A stretch of 64,000 bases of DNA from Tolypothrix sp. NIES-4075. GTDB taxonomy: Bacteria; Cyanobacteriota; Cyanobacteriia; Cyanobacteriales; Nostocaceae. The DNA is taken from assembly GCF_002218085.1 (NCBI RefSeq), contig NZ_BDUC01000003.1:903666-967665 (forward strand). Reading direction: 5' to 3'. Made by a program: the position numbers and the translations under genes. The notes under the pieces were generated by a model. The model had not been told where the DNA came from. It saw nothing but the letters and a program-made list of their open reading frames with translations, and ran no database searches. Positions 35,300 to 44,302 of this stretch are shown piece after piece. Numbering within the stretch: the stretch's first letter is position 1; each line of letters opens with the position of its first letter.

Positions 35300-35445
35300 C
35301 GCGATCGCCAATTGGGTGCGTCAAAAGCGTACCGTTTTGCGTTAAAACGAGCGATCGCGAAGCGTGGGAGCGTTGCCCAACCGCACCATAAGTGCGGTTG
35401 CCCCGTTGCAAAGCAACGGGTCCGGCATTTTTGAAAAAATGCCAC
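35300..35445. repeat. Cluster of short hairpins (repeat element)
   Basis: Consecutive palindromes occur here: AACCGCACCATAAGTGCGGTT, CCGTTGCAAAGCAACGG and GGCATTTTTGAAAAAATGCC, flanked by GCGATCGC sites. This is a composite palindromic repeat without coding content, between the ComFB and M23 peptidase genes. Confidence 0.65.
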
Positions 35446-35472
35446 GTCTTCATACGGACGATCGCGTTTGGG

Positions 35473-36408
35473 CTATTGAACTCCAGGAGTTCGCCAGGGT
35501 GTTGGGTCAACAGATTGCCCGTTGACATATAATCCCCAGTGTAAATGTGGACCTGTGGCAGCGCCTGTTGAACCGACTGCGCCAATGACTTGACCAGGTT
35601 GCACCATATCGCCTTCTTTAACATTGATTCGACTCAGGTGCATAAAAATGCTGGTTACTCCTTGACCGTGGTCAATCCCCACTACGTTACCGTGAATCCG
35701 GAAACCTTGGGATACTCTACCAACCAAAGCGACTCGTCCAGCGGCTGGAGCAACGACGGGCGAACCGGCTGCACCAGCGTAGTCAACGCCACGATGGTAA
35801 TAGTCTTTTGCAAATTTACCATTATAGTAGCGACGTACACCATAAATTGTGGAAACTCTTCCGCCGTTTGGCTTGACAAAAGCACCATTCCAATATTTTT
35901 CTGGTGTCATTAATGCTTTGAAAGCCGCTACCCGCTTGAGTTCGTATTCTGTGGCATCTACTCCGGCTTTTCCAGGTGGTAGATTAATTCGTTGTACGGG
36001 AAATTTGCGATCGCCCACCGGCACAGACAAGTTTTGTTCCTGACCATCCCCGGAAACTCGAAAGGTTCTAGTTCCTGCACTTTCTAATGGTGTTGTCGGG
36101 ACAAAAGCGCGATATTGATTCGGGGCAATTTCAAAGGCTGGGTAAGTTTTTTCTCCACTAGTTACCGTGGGATTACTACCATTTGCTGGATTATCTAAAT
36201 TAATTATTACCGATAAGGTATCGCCTAAATCGGGTTTAGTCGGTGTAACTTTTACTTGCAGGGCATCTACAGGCAATGCTAAGGCAACGGGAAAGGCAGC
36301 AAACATCCCCATGAATAAACCGACTGCACGGTGATAGGGTTTTAAGCCTTTGAGGACAGAACAGAGCAACTTATTTTGAGAATTACTGGGGCGATCGTCG
36401 ATAGTCAT
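35473..36408 (-). CDS. M23 family metallopeptidase
   Basis: This is a 311-residue protein from ATG 36408. A signal peptide (GLFMGMFAAFPVALALPV) is followed by an N-terminal beta domain (about 45-140) and a C-terminal M23 (LytM) domain. The zinc ligands lie in HRGVDYAG (H, D) and GPHLHWGLYV (HxH). It should cleave peptide cross-links in peptidoglycan, or act as a scaffold if inactive; all ligands look present. It is divergent from the NAGPA-domain gene, 83 bp away. Confidence 0.88.
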   Translation of the reverse strand: MTIDDRPSNSQNKLLCSVLKGLKPYHRAVGLFMGMFAAFPVALALPVDALQVKVTPTKPDLGDTLSVIINLDNPANGSNPTVTSGEKTYPAFEIAPNQYRAFVPTTPLESAGTRTFRVSGDGQEQNLSVPVGDRKFPVQRINLPPGKAGVDATEYELKRVAAFKALMTPEKYWNGAFVKPNGGRVSTIYGVRRYYNGKFAKDYYHRGVDYAGAAGSPVVAPAAGRVALVGRVSQGFRIHGNVVGIDHGQGVTSIFMHLSRINVKEGDMVQPGQVIGAVGSTGAATGPHLHWGLYVNGQSVDPTPWRTPGVQ

Positions 36409-36491
36409 ATTACACAAAAAATCTTAAGCTTTCTGTTGAACAACAGACTAGCCTATTATCACTAGTGTTTCCGTTCCTCAGCCACATATTT

Positions 36492-37340
36492 ATGTATCAA
36501 CTTTTTACAATCACAAATTTTTTAGCCAAAAGTAGAAAGTTGCTGTCTTTAAGTTTGGCAACTGCTGTGATTTTAATCACATTACAAATATATACAGTGC
36601 AGGCTTTACCAATTCCCAAAGCCTTTAAGCTGATGATGCAGGAAACTGGCGTGCAAGTATATAAAAAAGATTACGCAAATGCAAATTCAGATTATGTTAC
36701 CGTTGTCAACTTAGAAAAGGGGACTATACGCAATTTGACAGGTACAGTCGAGGGTACACCTGAGGGAATAGTAAAGAGAAAATTGCCCTCGGAATTTTGG
36801 CAAGATGCTGTTAAAGAAAATACATCAAAGCGAAAGGTAATGGTTGTTGTTAATGCTTCCTTTTTTTCTACGAATGACGATCCAACTGGTATTGCATTCG
36901 GTTTGAAGCTTGGTGGTAGTACGATTAGTTACGGCTATGCGATCGCTAAAGAATACCCCGGACAGATTCGCACGTTTTCTTTCAACCCCGACCAAGGAAT
37001 TGCTAATATTCAAAGTTATGCGAAAGAGACTTTCGATTCAACCCCGGAAGTGGTAGGTGCGCTTGACGGAGTTGCAAATAAGTCTGCTTTTAGTTATTTA
37101 CCGAGAACCTTTGTTGGGGTGCGAGATAATGACGGCAATGGTACAAAAGAAACTGTGATTTTTTATTCGAGTAGTTATGCGCGTCAAATTGATGCATCTA
37201 ATGTTCTCAGGGGGTTTGGTGCAAATGCAATAGCGATGCTTGACGGGGGTGGAAGCACATTTTTGATAATAAATGGAAATTCTTTGATTTCAACAAAGCG
37301 TAAAGTACCGCACGCGATCGCAGTTTATGCTGGGGATTAG
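36492..37340 (+). CDS. Phosphodiester glycosidase (NAGPA-domain) family protein
   Basis: This is a 282-residue protein from ATG 36492 with an N-terminal signal or anchor (LLSLSLATAVILITLQIYTVQA). The NAGPA/DUF2233 domain shows VVVNASFFSTNDDPTGIAFG and the C-terminal AIAMLDGGGSTFLI motif. It belongs to the same superfamily as the lipoprotein at 29540-30460 but is only distantly alike. It is an envelope protein of unknown substrate, beside an M23 peptidase and the DevBCA exporter. Confidence 0.78.
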   Translation: MYQLFTITNFLAKSRKLLSLSLATAVILITLQIYTVQALPIPKAFKLMMQETGVQVYKKDYANANSDYVTVVNLEKGTIRNLTGTVEGTPEGIVKRKLPSEFWQDAVKENTSKRKVMVVVNASFFSTNDDPTGIAFGLKLGGSTISYGYAIAKEYPGQIRTFSFNPDQGIANIQSYAKETFDSTPEVVGALDGVANKSAFSYLPRTFVGVRDNDGNGTKETVIFYSSSYARQIDASNVLRGFGANAIAMLDGGGSTFLIINGNSLISTKRKVPHAIAVYAGD

Positions 37341-37372
37341 GGACTGGGGACTGGGGAAGATTCATTTTTCCA

Positions 37373-38071
37373 TTAACCTGCGGCAACAGCAGCAGGAGCA
37401 TCAGCTAGTTTACCATCTTCCATGTAAACTATGTGGTCGGCAATATCTAAAATGCGGTTGTCATGAGTCACCAAGAGAATGGTACAGCCTTGTTCTTTGG
37501 CTAATGTTTGCATCAAGTTGACTACATCTCGACCGGATTTACTATCAAGGGCAGCTGTGGGTTCGTCTGCTAAGACAATTTTCGGATGATTGACTAAAGC
37601 GCGAGCGATCGCTACTCTTTGTTTTTGTCCACCTGACAAATCATCGGGATAGTAATTAAGGCGATTTCCTAATCCTACCAGTTCCAGCATCTCCGCTGAC
37701 CGGGTTTTCATCTCTTGCGGCGAAATATTTGGTTGCAGTTCCAAACCCATTCTGACGTTTTGGAGTGCTGTTAAGCTACCGTGTAAGTTGTGTGCTTGGA
37801 AAATATAACCATTACTGCGTCGTGCTAAAGTAAGTTGTTTTGCACTAGCTTTGCAAAGTTCCCGTCCCAATACCTGCAAACTACCAAATTGAGCAGAGCG
37901 CAAACCTCCTGCCAAAGTTAGAAGCGTAGTTTTACCAGAACCAGAGGGACCAGTCATAATGATAATTTCACCAGCATTAATATCTAAGTTGATATCAAAA
38001 AGAACTTGCTTGCGAAGTTGACCGTGACCGAAGTAGTGATCGAGATTTTTAATCGAAATTACAGCGTTCAT
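37373..38071 (-). CDS. devA: DevA family ABC transporter ATP-binding protein
   Basis: This 232-residue ATPase of the MacB/DevA type has Walker A GPSGSGKTT, signature DDLSGGQKQR and Walker B IVLADEPTAALD. It is the last gene of a devB-devC-devA operon. DevBCA complexes span the inner membrane and, with a TolC-like outer-membrane channel, export glycolipids or other envelope molecules; one copy serves the heterocyst glycolipid layer. Nostocales encode several copies, so this need not be the heterocyst one. Confidence 0.88.
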   Translation of the reverse strand: MNAVISIKNLDHYFGHGQLRKQVLFDINLDINAGEIIIMTGPSGSGKTTLLTLAGGLRSAQFGSLQVLGRELCKASAKQLTLARRSNGYIFQAHNLHGSLTALQNVRMGLELQPNISPQEMKTRSAEMLELVGLGNRLNYYPDDLSGGQKQRVAIARALVNHPKIVLADEPTAALDSKSGRDVVNLMQTLAKEQGCTILLVTHDNRILDIADHIVYMEDGKLADAPAAVAAG

Positions 38072-38109
38072 ATTGTAGTAAGCACTAAAGTGCTTAATTC
38101 TTAACTTTT

Positions 38110-39285
38110 TTAGAACATATCAGCAGGGTCAGCAGATTGAACTTTGCGAGTAGCGATCGCACCAGATATCATACACATGGCAATAGTCAGCAATAAGACC
38201 ATAAAGGCTCTTGCTAAGGTCATGTAAATCGGCAGATTTGTAGCATTTCGAGTCAGATGGTAAAGCCCCAAGGGTACTACTGCTCCTGGAATAAAGCCCA
38301 AAAATGCTAGGATGATCGCTTCTTCAAATACAACACCCAATAAATATAAATTGTTATATCCCATTGCTTTAAAAGTCGCGTATTCTTTCATGTGAGCATT
38401 CACATCGGTGGAGAGTACTTGATAAACGATTATCACCCCAACTATGAAACCCATCGATACACCTAGACCGAAGATAAAGCCGATGGGACTTTCTTTTTTC
38501 CAGTAGTCTTCTTCAAATTTGATAAACTCTTCGCGAGTTAATACTTTGACATCATTTTTTAAATAGGATTGTAATGCTGTTGCTACTTGCTTTGAGTCAT
38601 AGCCTGGTTCTAAATAAATTAACCCAAGACTGATACTACCTGCTTGTCGCCGAGGAAATAGCCGCAAAAAGTTTTGATCGCTGGAAATTAAAGTACCATC
38701 AGCACCAAAGGAAGAACCTAATTCAAACAAGCCATTAATAGAAATGGTGTGCTTTTCTATTTCGGTAGTAACAGTTTTTCCTTGTTGAATTTGGGCAAAA
38801 ACTTCTTTGTATTCTCCTTTGGAACTACGGTCAAATAAAAAGGTATCTGGTAGTTTAATTTTTTCTAATTGCTGGTTAACTTCTGGTAAGTTTAACGCTG
38901 GTTGTTCCGGATTAAAACCCATAACTTGTATCGTTGTCTTGCGGCGGGTTTGGGGATTTTTCCATGTGACTGTGTTGATATATAAAGGTTCGGCAGACTT
39001 AACTCCTTGAATGTCCGCAGCTTGGTACAATCGCCGCCGAGAAAATGTAGATAAACTTTGGATGTTACGGGCTTGAGGACTAAGTAAAACTATATCAGTT
39101 TGTAAAACGCGATTTAGACGGGTGTTACTGTCATAAAGTGCATTTTGAAACCCAAGCTGCATAAACATGAGAACATCAGCAAAGGCAATTCCTGATAATG
39201 CTACTAAAAGACGACTTTTTTCATGACTTAGTTGTAGCCATCCTAGAGGTGTTCGTCGCTGCAATTGCTGGATAAATCCAATCAT
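38110..39285 (-). CDS. devC: DevC-type ABC transporter permease
   Basis: This 391-residue protein has the FtsX/MacB permease layout. A first membrane helix (LLVALSGIAFADVLMFMQLGF) is followed by a large periplasmic domain (about 50-255) and three C-terminal helices. MGFIVGVIIVYQVLSTDV and EYATFKAMGYNN are typical of DevC. It overlaps the devB stop by four bases, so translation is coupled, and devA follows after 38 bp. Confidence 0.88.
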   Translation of the reverse strand: MIGFIQQLQRRTPLGWLQLSHEKSRLLVALSGIAFADVLMFMQLGFQNALYDSNTRLNRVLQTDIVLLSPQARNIQSLSTFSRRRLYQAADIQGVKSAEPLYINTVTWKNPQTRRKTTIQVMGFNPEQPALNLPEVNQQLEKIKLPDTFLFDRSSKGEYKEVFAQIQQGKTVTTEIEKHTISINGLFELGSSFGADGTLISSDQNFLRLFPRRQAGSISLGLIYLEPGYDSKQVATALQSYLKNDVKVLTREEFIKFEEDYWKKESPIGFIFGLGVSMGFIVGVIIVYQVLSTDVNAHMKEYATFKAMGYNNLYLLGVVFEEAIILAFLGFIPGAVVPLGLYHLTRNATNLPIYMTLARAFMVLLLTIAMCMISGAIATRKVQSADPADMF

Positions 39286-40586
39286 AATTCAATTACCACC
39301 TTGACTTGTAAATTAGTGAAATTGGCAGCTTTTTTACTAGAAGCTTCATTCAGTTGCACATGAACTTCAACGACTTTGGCATCTATATTTTCACTCGGAT
39401 CGGTGTTGATAACGTTCTGTCGCTGTACCTGCATTCCAACCCAATCTACTGTTCCCTGCAATTCACCAGAAAGAGAATCACCAGTTACTCGCACTCGTTG
39501 CCCCGATCGCACTTTGTTAATATCACTTTGGTAGACTTCTGCAACTGCATACATCTGATCGGTTTGACCTAAATCGACAATTCCCTCATTACCAACGGTT
39601 TCACCAGCGCGTGTATTTATCTTCAAGATTTGCCCTGATTTGGGTGCGCGGATGTATGCTTGTTCAAGTTGTGCTTTAATTTTCTCAACGGTGGCTTGAG
39701 CGCTTTCTATCTCTGCTTGGGAATTTGCTATATCTGTAGGACGCACTTCTGCTGTTTGGTTTAAGGTGGCTTTGGCTTCGACAAGCTGCTGTTGCAATGT
39801 TGCGATGGTTTTGTCTCGGTTGGCTTTGGCTTCGACAAGCTGCTGTTGTAGAGTAGCGATGGTTCTTGTCTGGGTGGCTTGGCTTTCGATTAGCTGCTGA
39901 TTTGCAGTTTCTGCACTCAGGCGTCTTTTATCAACTTCTTGACTAGAAATCGCTCCTTGTTTGTATAAAGTTTCGTAACGTTGAACGTCTGCTTGAGCGT
40001 TACGCTTTTCGGCTGCTACACGGGCAACTGTTGCTTGTAGGCTTTGTTGTTGACCTTGCAGTTCCGCTTGCAGACGATTAATTGTCGCTTGCAAAGTTTT
40101 TCTATTCCCCTCAAGTTCTACTTGCAAACGGTTGACTGTAGCTTGACGCGCTCCAATTTCTCCCTGTTTGGCTCCTGCTTTTACTTGGTCTAAACGTGAA
40201 GAAGCAACTTGAACTTGTTTTTGTGCTTCAACCAAACTCGCTTGTAGGCGATCGCGACTGTCCATAATGGCAATTATCTGCCCAGCTTTGACGCTCGCGC
40301 CTTCTTTTACCAACAGTTTGTCAACTCGATTTCCTTCATTCGCAGTAGCTGCTGAAAGTTTGGCTACCTCTCCTTTTGGCTCTAGCCGTCCCATTGCTGT
40401 GACTGTTTTTACTACTGGCTGAATCGAGGCAGGAATCTCTTGCTTTTGATTAACTTGGTTCTGAAACCGCGTTACCGTATAAACGCTAATTACGCTTGTT
40501 ATCAATGATGCTGCAATCGCTAGCATCACAGGCGATCGCCAAATAGTCTGGGAATTCAAGCCATCTATTTTCAAGTTTTGCGTCAT
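39282..40586 (-). CDS. devB: DevB-type membrane fusion protein (HlyD family)
   Basis: This 434-residue adaptor has one N-terminal membrane helix (VMLAIAASLITSVISVYTVT), a biotinyl-lipoyl-like barrel (AMGRLEPKGEVAKL), a long helical hairpin (about 130-290, rich in Gln/Ala with repeated ATLQQQLVEAKA) and a closing barrel (YIRAPKSGQIL). It links the DevCA pump to the outer-membrane channel. It is first in the operon, so the promoter should lie in the region upstream of 40586, shared with the divergent TetR gene. Confidence 0.9.
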   Translation of the reverse strand: MTQNLKIDGLNSQTIWRSPVMLAIAASLITSVISVYTVTRFQNQVNQKQEIPASIQPVVKTVTAMGRLEPKGEVAKLSAATANEGNRVDKLLVKEGASVKAGQIIAIMDSRDRLQASLVEAQKQVQVASSRLDQVKAGAKQGEIGARQATVNRLQVELEGNRKTLQATINRLQAELQGQQQSLQATVARVAAEKRNAQADVQRYETLYKQGAISSQEVDKRRLSAETANQQLIESQATQTRTIATLQQQLVEAKANRDKTIATLQQQLVEAKATLNQTAEVRPTDIANSQAEIESAQATVEKIKAQLEQAYIRAPKSGQILKINTRAGETVGNEGIVDLGQTDQMYAVAEVYQSDINKVRSGQRVRVTGDSLSGELQGTVDWVGMQVQRQNVINTDPSENIDAKVVEVHVQLNEASSKKAANFTNLQVKVVIEL

Positions 40587-41009
40587 ATTGCCTTCTTACT
40601 AGCGGCTAAATAAAACTAAACCGTATAGTTCTTTAAATGCTAAACTAAACTGAGTAGTTTCGTCAAGTCAGCGAATCCAACTCACCCTGACGATAAAATT
40701 GTTTACAGAATCATCCCGCAACAAATTATGTTATGGCGGTTCTCGCTTGGGTGCAGTACACTTTTGACCTCACTTCCATTCCTCTCTCCTACAAGGAGGA
40801 GCCACTGCGTTGGGCAGCTCTGCCGACTTGTTCGCGCAGCGTCTCCGTAAGGAGAAGCATGTGGCGTCAGAGGCTTTGAATCTTACTCCCCTTCCCTCGC
40901 ACCTTAAGGGGTTGGGGGTTAGGTCTGTATTGGACTCAACTGCAAAGCGCTATATTTTTCTAGCTTTCAGCTTTCACTCCGTATTTTCACGAATCAAGAT
41001 AATTAAAAA
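40587..41009. other. Divergent intergenic region between devB and the TetR gene
   Basis: It holds a candidate TetR operator (40642-40660), a copy of a dispersed repeat starting GGTTCTCGCTTGGGTGCAGTAC (40738-), and a palindrome GCGTCTCCGTAAGGAGAAGC (40839-40858). A 70-codon frame crosses the repeat but is not a credible gene. Confidence 0.5.
40642..40660. promoter_or_regulatory. Candidate TetR operator upstream of devB
   Basis: AAACTA and TAGTTT form an inverted repeat with a 7-base centre (AACTGAG), 19 bp in total, ending 56 bp before the devB start. Its size and position fit the operator of a TetR-type repressor, and a TetR gene is divergently encoded. This is inference from symmetry only. 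Confidence 0.45.
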
Positions 41010-41621
41010 ATGGCACGTATAAAAGAAGTTGAGCGGGAGAATTCCAGCGATAAAGTCGAAAAAATTTTGCTTGGGGCAATGCAGGAATTTTTAGCGCATG
41101 GCTACGCTGGTGCGAGTATGGATAAGGTAGCGGCAGCAGCAGGAGTTTCTAAAGCGACAGTTTATAGTTACTTTCAAGATAAACAAGGACTATTTAAAGC
41201 CTTGGTAGAGCAACTTGCAAAAAAGCGGTTTGAATCAATTTTTGGCACGGAACCTCTTGAAGGAGAGCCGAATATTGTCTTGCGGGAGTTGTTAACAAAA
41301 GCCTTGAATCAAATGCTGAAAGACAAAGAGTATCAAGCATTTCAGCGAATGTTGATTGGGGAGTCGGCACGGTTTCCGGAATTATCTCAAGTTTTTCTTC
41401 GCAGTATAGCTAAACCTGGGAGCGAGATTATAGCTTCTTATCTGGCTTCTCATTCAGAACTGAATATTCCCGATCCAGAAGCGATGGTATGGATTTTGAT
41501 GGGATCGCTACTACATTTAGTGATTGCTCACGAAATTATGCATGGTAAGGAAATTATGCCGATGGAAAGCGATCGCTTAGTTGATGCTTTAATGCACCTC
41601 GTCGTTAAATGTGCTGATTAG
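41010..41621 (+). CDS. TetR/AcrR family transcriptional regulator
   Basis: This is a 203-residue regulator with an N-terminal TetR helix-turn-helix (VEKILLGAMQEFLAHGYAGASMDKVAAAAGVSKATVYSYFQDKQGLFKAL) and a helical ligand domain of the AcrR type (SARFPELSQVFLRSI). It lies divergent to devBCA and probably represses it, perhaps from the AAACTA-N7-TAGTTT site. The ligand is unknown. Confidence 0.88.
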   Translation: MARIKEVERENSSDKVEKILLGAMQEFLAHGYAGASMDKVAAAAGVSKATVYSYFQDKQGLFKALVEQLAKKRFESIFGTEPLEGEPNIVLRELLTKALNQMLKDKEYQAFQRMLIGESARFPELSQVFLRSIAKPGSEIIASYLASHSELNIPDPEAMVWILMGSLLHLVIAHEIMHGKEIMPMESDRLVDALMHLVVKCAD

Positions 41622-41676
41622 CTATTAATTAAATATTATAGGGCACGTCTTAAACCAACTTCGTGAAAAACGATAA

Positions 41677-41701
41677 ACCCGACTTATTTAATAAGTCGGG
41701 T
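41677..41701. terminator. Bidirectional terminator
   Basis: Perfect 11-bp arms ACCCGACTTAT and ATAAGTCGGGT with a 3-base loop. T-rich tracts lie near both sides. It separates the TetR gene from the convergent small gene. Confidence 0.7.
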
Positions 41702-41727
41702 ATCTGGTTGCTGCGGTTTTTTTAGAA

Positions 41728-41940
41728 CTATTTTTTATAGTAAAGCTGTTCAATCCAGGCTCGCATATCTTCTTCGGAACCAAAACAAGCAGAGCTTCCT
41801 GTGGCTGGATCGTAAGCTCTGAAAGAAGTTTGACCATGACTATTTGATGTTTGCCAAACTTGTAGTTCAGAACTAGTTACTATAAATCTGGAAAAATTTT
41901 GCCAAAGTTTTTTGAGTAAGGGAACATTAAATGCTTTCAT
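41728..41940 (-). CDS. Small hypothetical cyanobacterial protein (70 aa)
   Basis: This 70-residue protein has two recognisable parts. One is a basic, aromatic N-terminus (KAFNVPLLKKLWQNFSRFIV). The other is a beta-rich segment (LQVWQTSNSHGQTSFRAYDPATGSSACFGSEEDMRAWIEQLY) that looks like a small compact domain. I recall similar short proteins from other cyanobacteria but no function. The terminator at 41677 serves it. Confidence 0.6.
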   Translation of the reverse strand: MKAFNVPLLKKLWQNFSRFIVTSSELQVWQTSNSHGQTSFRAYDPATGSSACFGSEEDMRAWIEQLYYKK

Positions 41941-43071
41941 GTTGGTTATTAGTTAACTCTTACTTTCAGATTCCCTTAAAATTTCCAACTTGAAAAGATA
42001 CAAATTTGGCAAAATTGACTAGTACAGTTATGCTGCTGAGAACTGTTCTAGTTAAAAAATAGTGAACTGTACCGGGCGTATATAGAAAAAATCGTTTATA
42101 TTGCCTTATAGTGATAGATGAGCGCTGAAAAAGTGAAGATTTTTTTAGATCGGCAGTCACCTAAACCTATTTATTTACAAATCAGAGATCGCATCAGTCG
42201 TCTGATTAAATCTGGAGCATTGCAAAATGGCGATCGCTTACCTTCAATTCGCTCTTTGGCAGAGAATTTGCGAGTCAATAAATTAACTATTATTGAAGCT
42301 TATAGCGTTTTAGAAGGAGATGGGGTTATTTGCGCTCGTCAAGGAGCAGGCTATTTTGTCAATAGCCTAAATACTTCGTCTGCGAATATGAAATCAACAT
42401 TTGCACCAGCACAAAACGTAATTATTCCCGCAGAATCAGGAACTTCTTTTTTTGAAGTGCATATGAGTGCGGTGCAAGCACAAACCCAGAAAGGGATGAT
42501 TAATTTTAGCAGTGGTTTGCCACGTCCGCCAAAAGATATGGCGTTGATTAGTAGACGAGCGCTGACAAATGTTGATGCTTTGTTTGCATACGAAGTGCCG
42601 CAAGGAGTAGTAACTCTACGCAAACAAATCGCTCAGATGCTTGTACAGCAAGGACTAGAGGTAACAAGTGAAGATTTAATTATTACCAATGGTTCTGAGC
42701 AAGCCTTATCATTGGCAATGCATTATTATGTGCAACCAGGTGATTGGGTAATTGTGGAAGCTCCAACTTATCATGGTGCGATCGCTATCTTAGAAAACTT
42801 AGGAGCCAGAATTATTGGTATTCCCATGAATGCTGAGGGAATAAATTTAGAATTATTGCAGCAATACCTCGATAGTCATCGCCCAAAACTTATTTATACT
42901 ATTAGCACTTTACACAATCCTACAGGCATAACCACAACCCAATCTCATCGGCAAGAATTGTTGACATTAGCGGCAAAATATGGATGCCATATATTAGAAG
43001 ATAACGCCTACGAAGGATTGAATTTTGAACCTGTACCAGCACCAATCAAAGCTTTAGACCGAGAAGATTTA

Positions 43072-43230
43072 TTGACACTCCCCGTGGCTAAAAGCCAGGG
43101 GATTCTTGCCTCAAAGGGAGTCCAACGACTTTACCCTCAGCAAGCATCTTCACCGTTTGCCCAACGGCTGCAAGTCCTCTAATTAGAACTACTTGAGAAG
43201 CAGCAACATCCCTATCAGTTGTGTAGCCAC
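43072..43230 (-). ncRNA. Predicted omega RNA (right-end guide RNA of TnpB)
   Basis: In this family the guide RNA overlaps the 3' end of tnpB and runs through the right end into flanking DNA. Here the last 16 bp and the tnpB tail form a CCCCTGGCT-TTT-AGCCACGGGG hairpin, and the guide would start in host sequence immediately left of 43072. The 5' limit is a guess from family knowledge. Confidence 0.5.
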
Positions 43231-44302
43231 AATTCTCACAAGCATGAACACGCTCTGACAGCCCTTTTTTACCTGTTTCAACACCACAATTAGGGCAAAT
43301 CTGAGAAGTCTTCCTACTATCTACTTTCTGGAAATATACACCACGTTTAAAACAACACTGCTCCAGAATTTGAAAGAATTGTCCCCATCCAGCATCCAAA
43401 CAATGCTTCCCAAGTATTCCTCTGGACAATCCAACTAAATTTAAATCTTCGACAAAGATAGTTTGAGCAGTATTACAAAGTTGATGTGCAATTTTCCAAT
43501 GAAAATCTTTTCTAGTATTAGCAATATGTTCATGCAGTTTTGTCACTTTCTTCTGAGCTTTGCGCCAGTTATTTGATTCTTTAGTTTTGCGACTAACTCT
43601 TTGTTGCAGCAATTTAAGCTGGCGTTGGAGGTCTACAAAAAACTTAGGACGTTGAACACAAAGTCCATTAGAAATAGCTACAAAACTGATTAATCCCACA
43701 TCTACACCAATTGCTTCTCCTACTGGCATAGGTTGAGGAACAGACACATTCCATTGCAAAGTTAACATTGCATACCATCCAGATACCCGTTTTACAATTC
43801 TGACTTGTTTAACTATGGCATCTGTGGGAATCTCACGAGATTGTCTAAACCTTACCCATCCAATTGCAGGAAGTTTAACAGCACTGTTATTTAACGGTTC
43901 CTTCCCTAATTGTGGAAACACTATTGAGCGAAATTGCCCAACTTTTTTAAACCTTGGAAATCCAAAATTACGCTCCCACATAGAAGTGAAAGCATTTTCC
44001 AATCTTTTTAGTGTTTGTTGTAATACTTGGGAATGAACACGCTTTAATTCTGGGTATTGTTCTTTTGCTGCTGTTAATGATTTACATTGAGTTGAATAGG
44101 TGGGACGTGGTGTATCTGCGGGAATAATGTATTCAGAATGCAATGAACAAGCATTGATTTGACATGAGCGTGATTTATACCAATGCTTACGTTCAGCTAA
44201 AGCATAGTTGTAGACTTTGCGGTTAATTTCTAACCAGTCTTGAAAGATTTCTATTTGCTGTTTAGTTGGTTTTAGTCGAAACTCATAAGTCAAAGAAAAC
44301 AC
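43088..44302 (-). CDS. tnpB: RNA-guided nuclease TnpB (IS605 OrfB family)
   Basis: This 404-residue protein is full length for TnpB. The RuvC acid residues are present in IGVDVGLIS (Asp), FVEDLNLVGLS (Glu) and TTDRDVAASQ (Asp), and a zinc ribbon CPNCG...CENCG lies between them, so it should be catalytically intact. TnpB proteins cut DNA guided by an omega RNA made from the element's right end, next to a motif equal to the insertion target. The GTG start is preceded by AGGAGGTGAT, an essentially perfect ribosome site. Its stop lies 16 bp from the element end. Confidence 0.95.
   Translation of the reverse strand: MFSLTYEFRLKPTKQQIEIFQDWLEINRKVYNYALAERKHWYKSRSCQINACSLHSEYIIPADTPRPTYSTQCKSLTAAKEQYPELKRVHSQVLQQTLKRLENAFTSMWERNFGFPRFKKVGQFRSIVFPQLGKEPLNNSAVKLPAIGWVRFRQSREIPTDAIVKQVRIVKRVSGWYAMLTLQWNVSVPQPMPVGEAIGVDVGLISFVAISNGLCVQRPKFFVDLQRQLKLLQQRVSRKTKESNNWRKAQKKVTKLHEHIANTRKDFHWKIAHQLCNTAQTIFVEDLNLVGLSRGILGKHCLDAGWGQFFQILEQCCFKRGVYFQKVDSRKTSQICPNCGVETGKKGLSERVHACENCGYTTDRDVAASQVVLIRGLAAVGQTVKMLAEGKVVGLPLRQESPGF

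Noticed and set aside
40810..41022. A 70-residue gene before the TetR regulator
   Set aside because: It is coded mostly by dispersed repeats and overlaps the real start of the regulator.
43088..43182. The MocR frame reading through to 43182 as a natural C-terminus
   Set aside because: After codon 318 the residues come from the element end; the true continuation lies at 44466.
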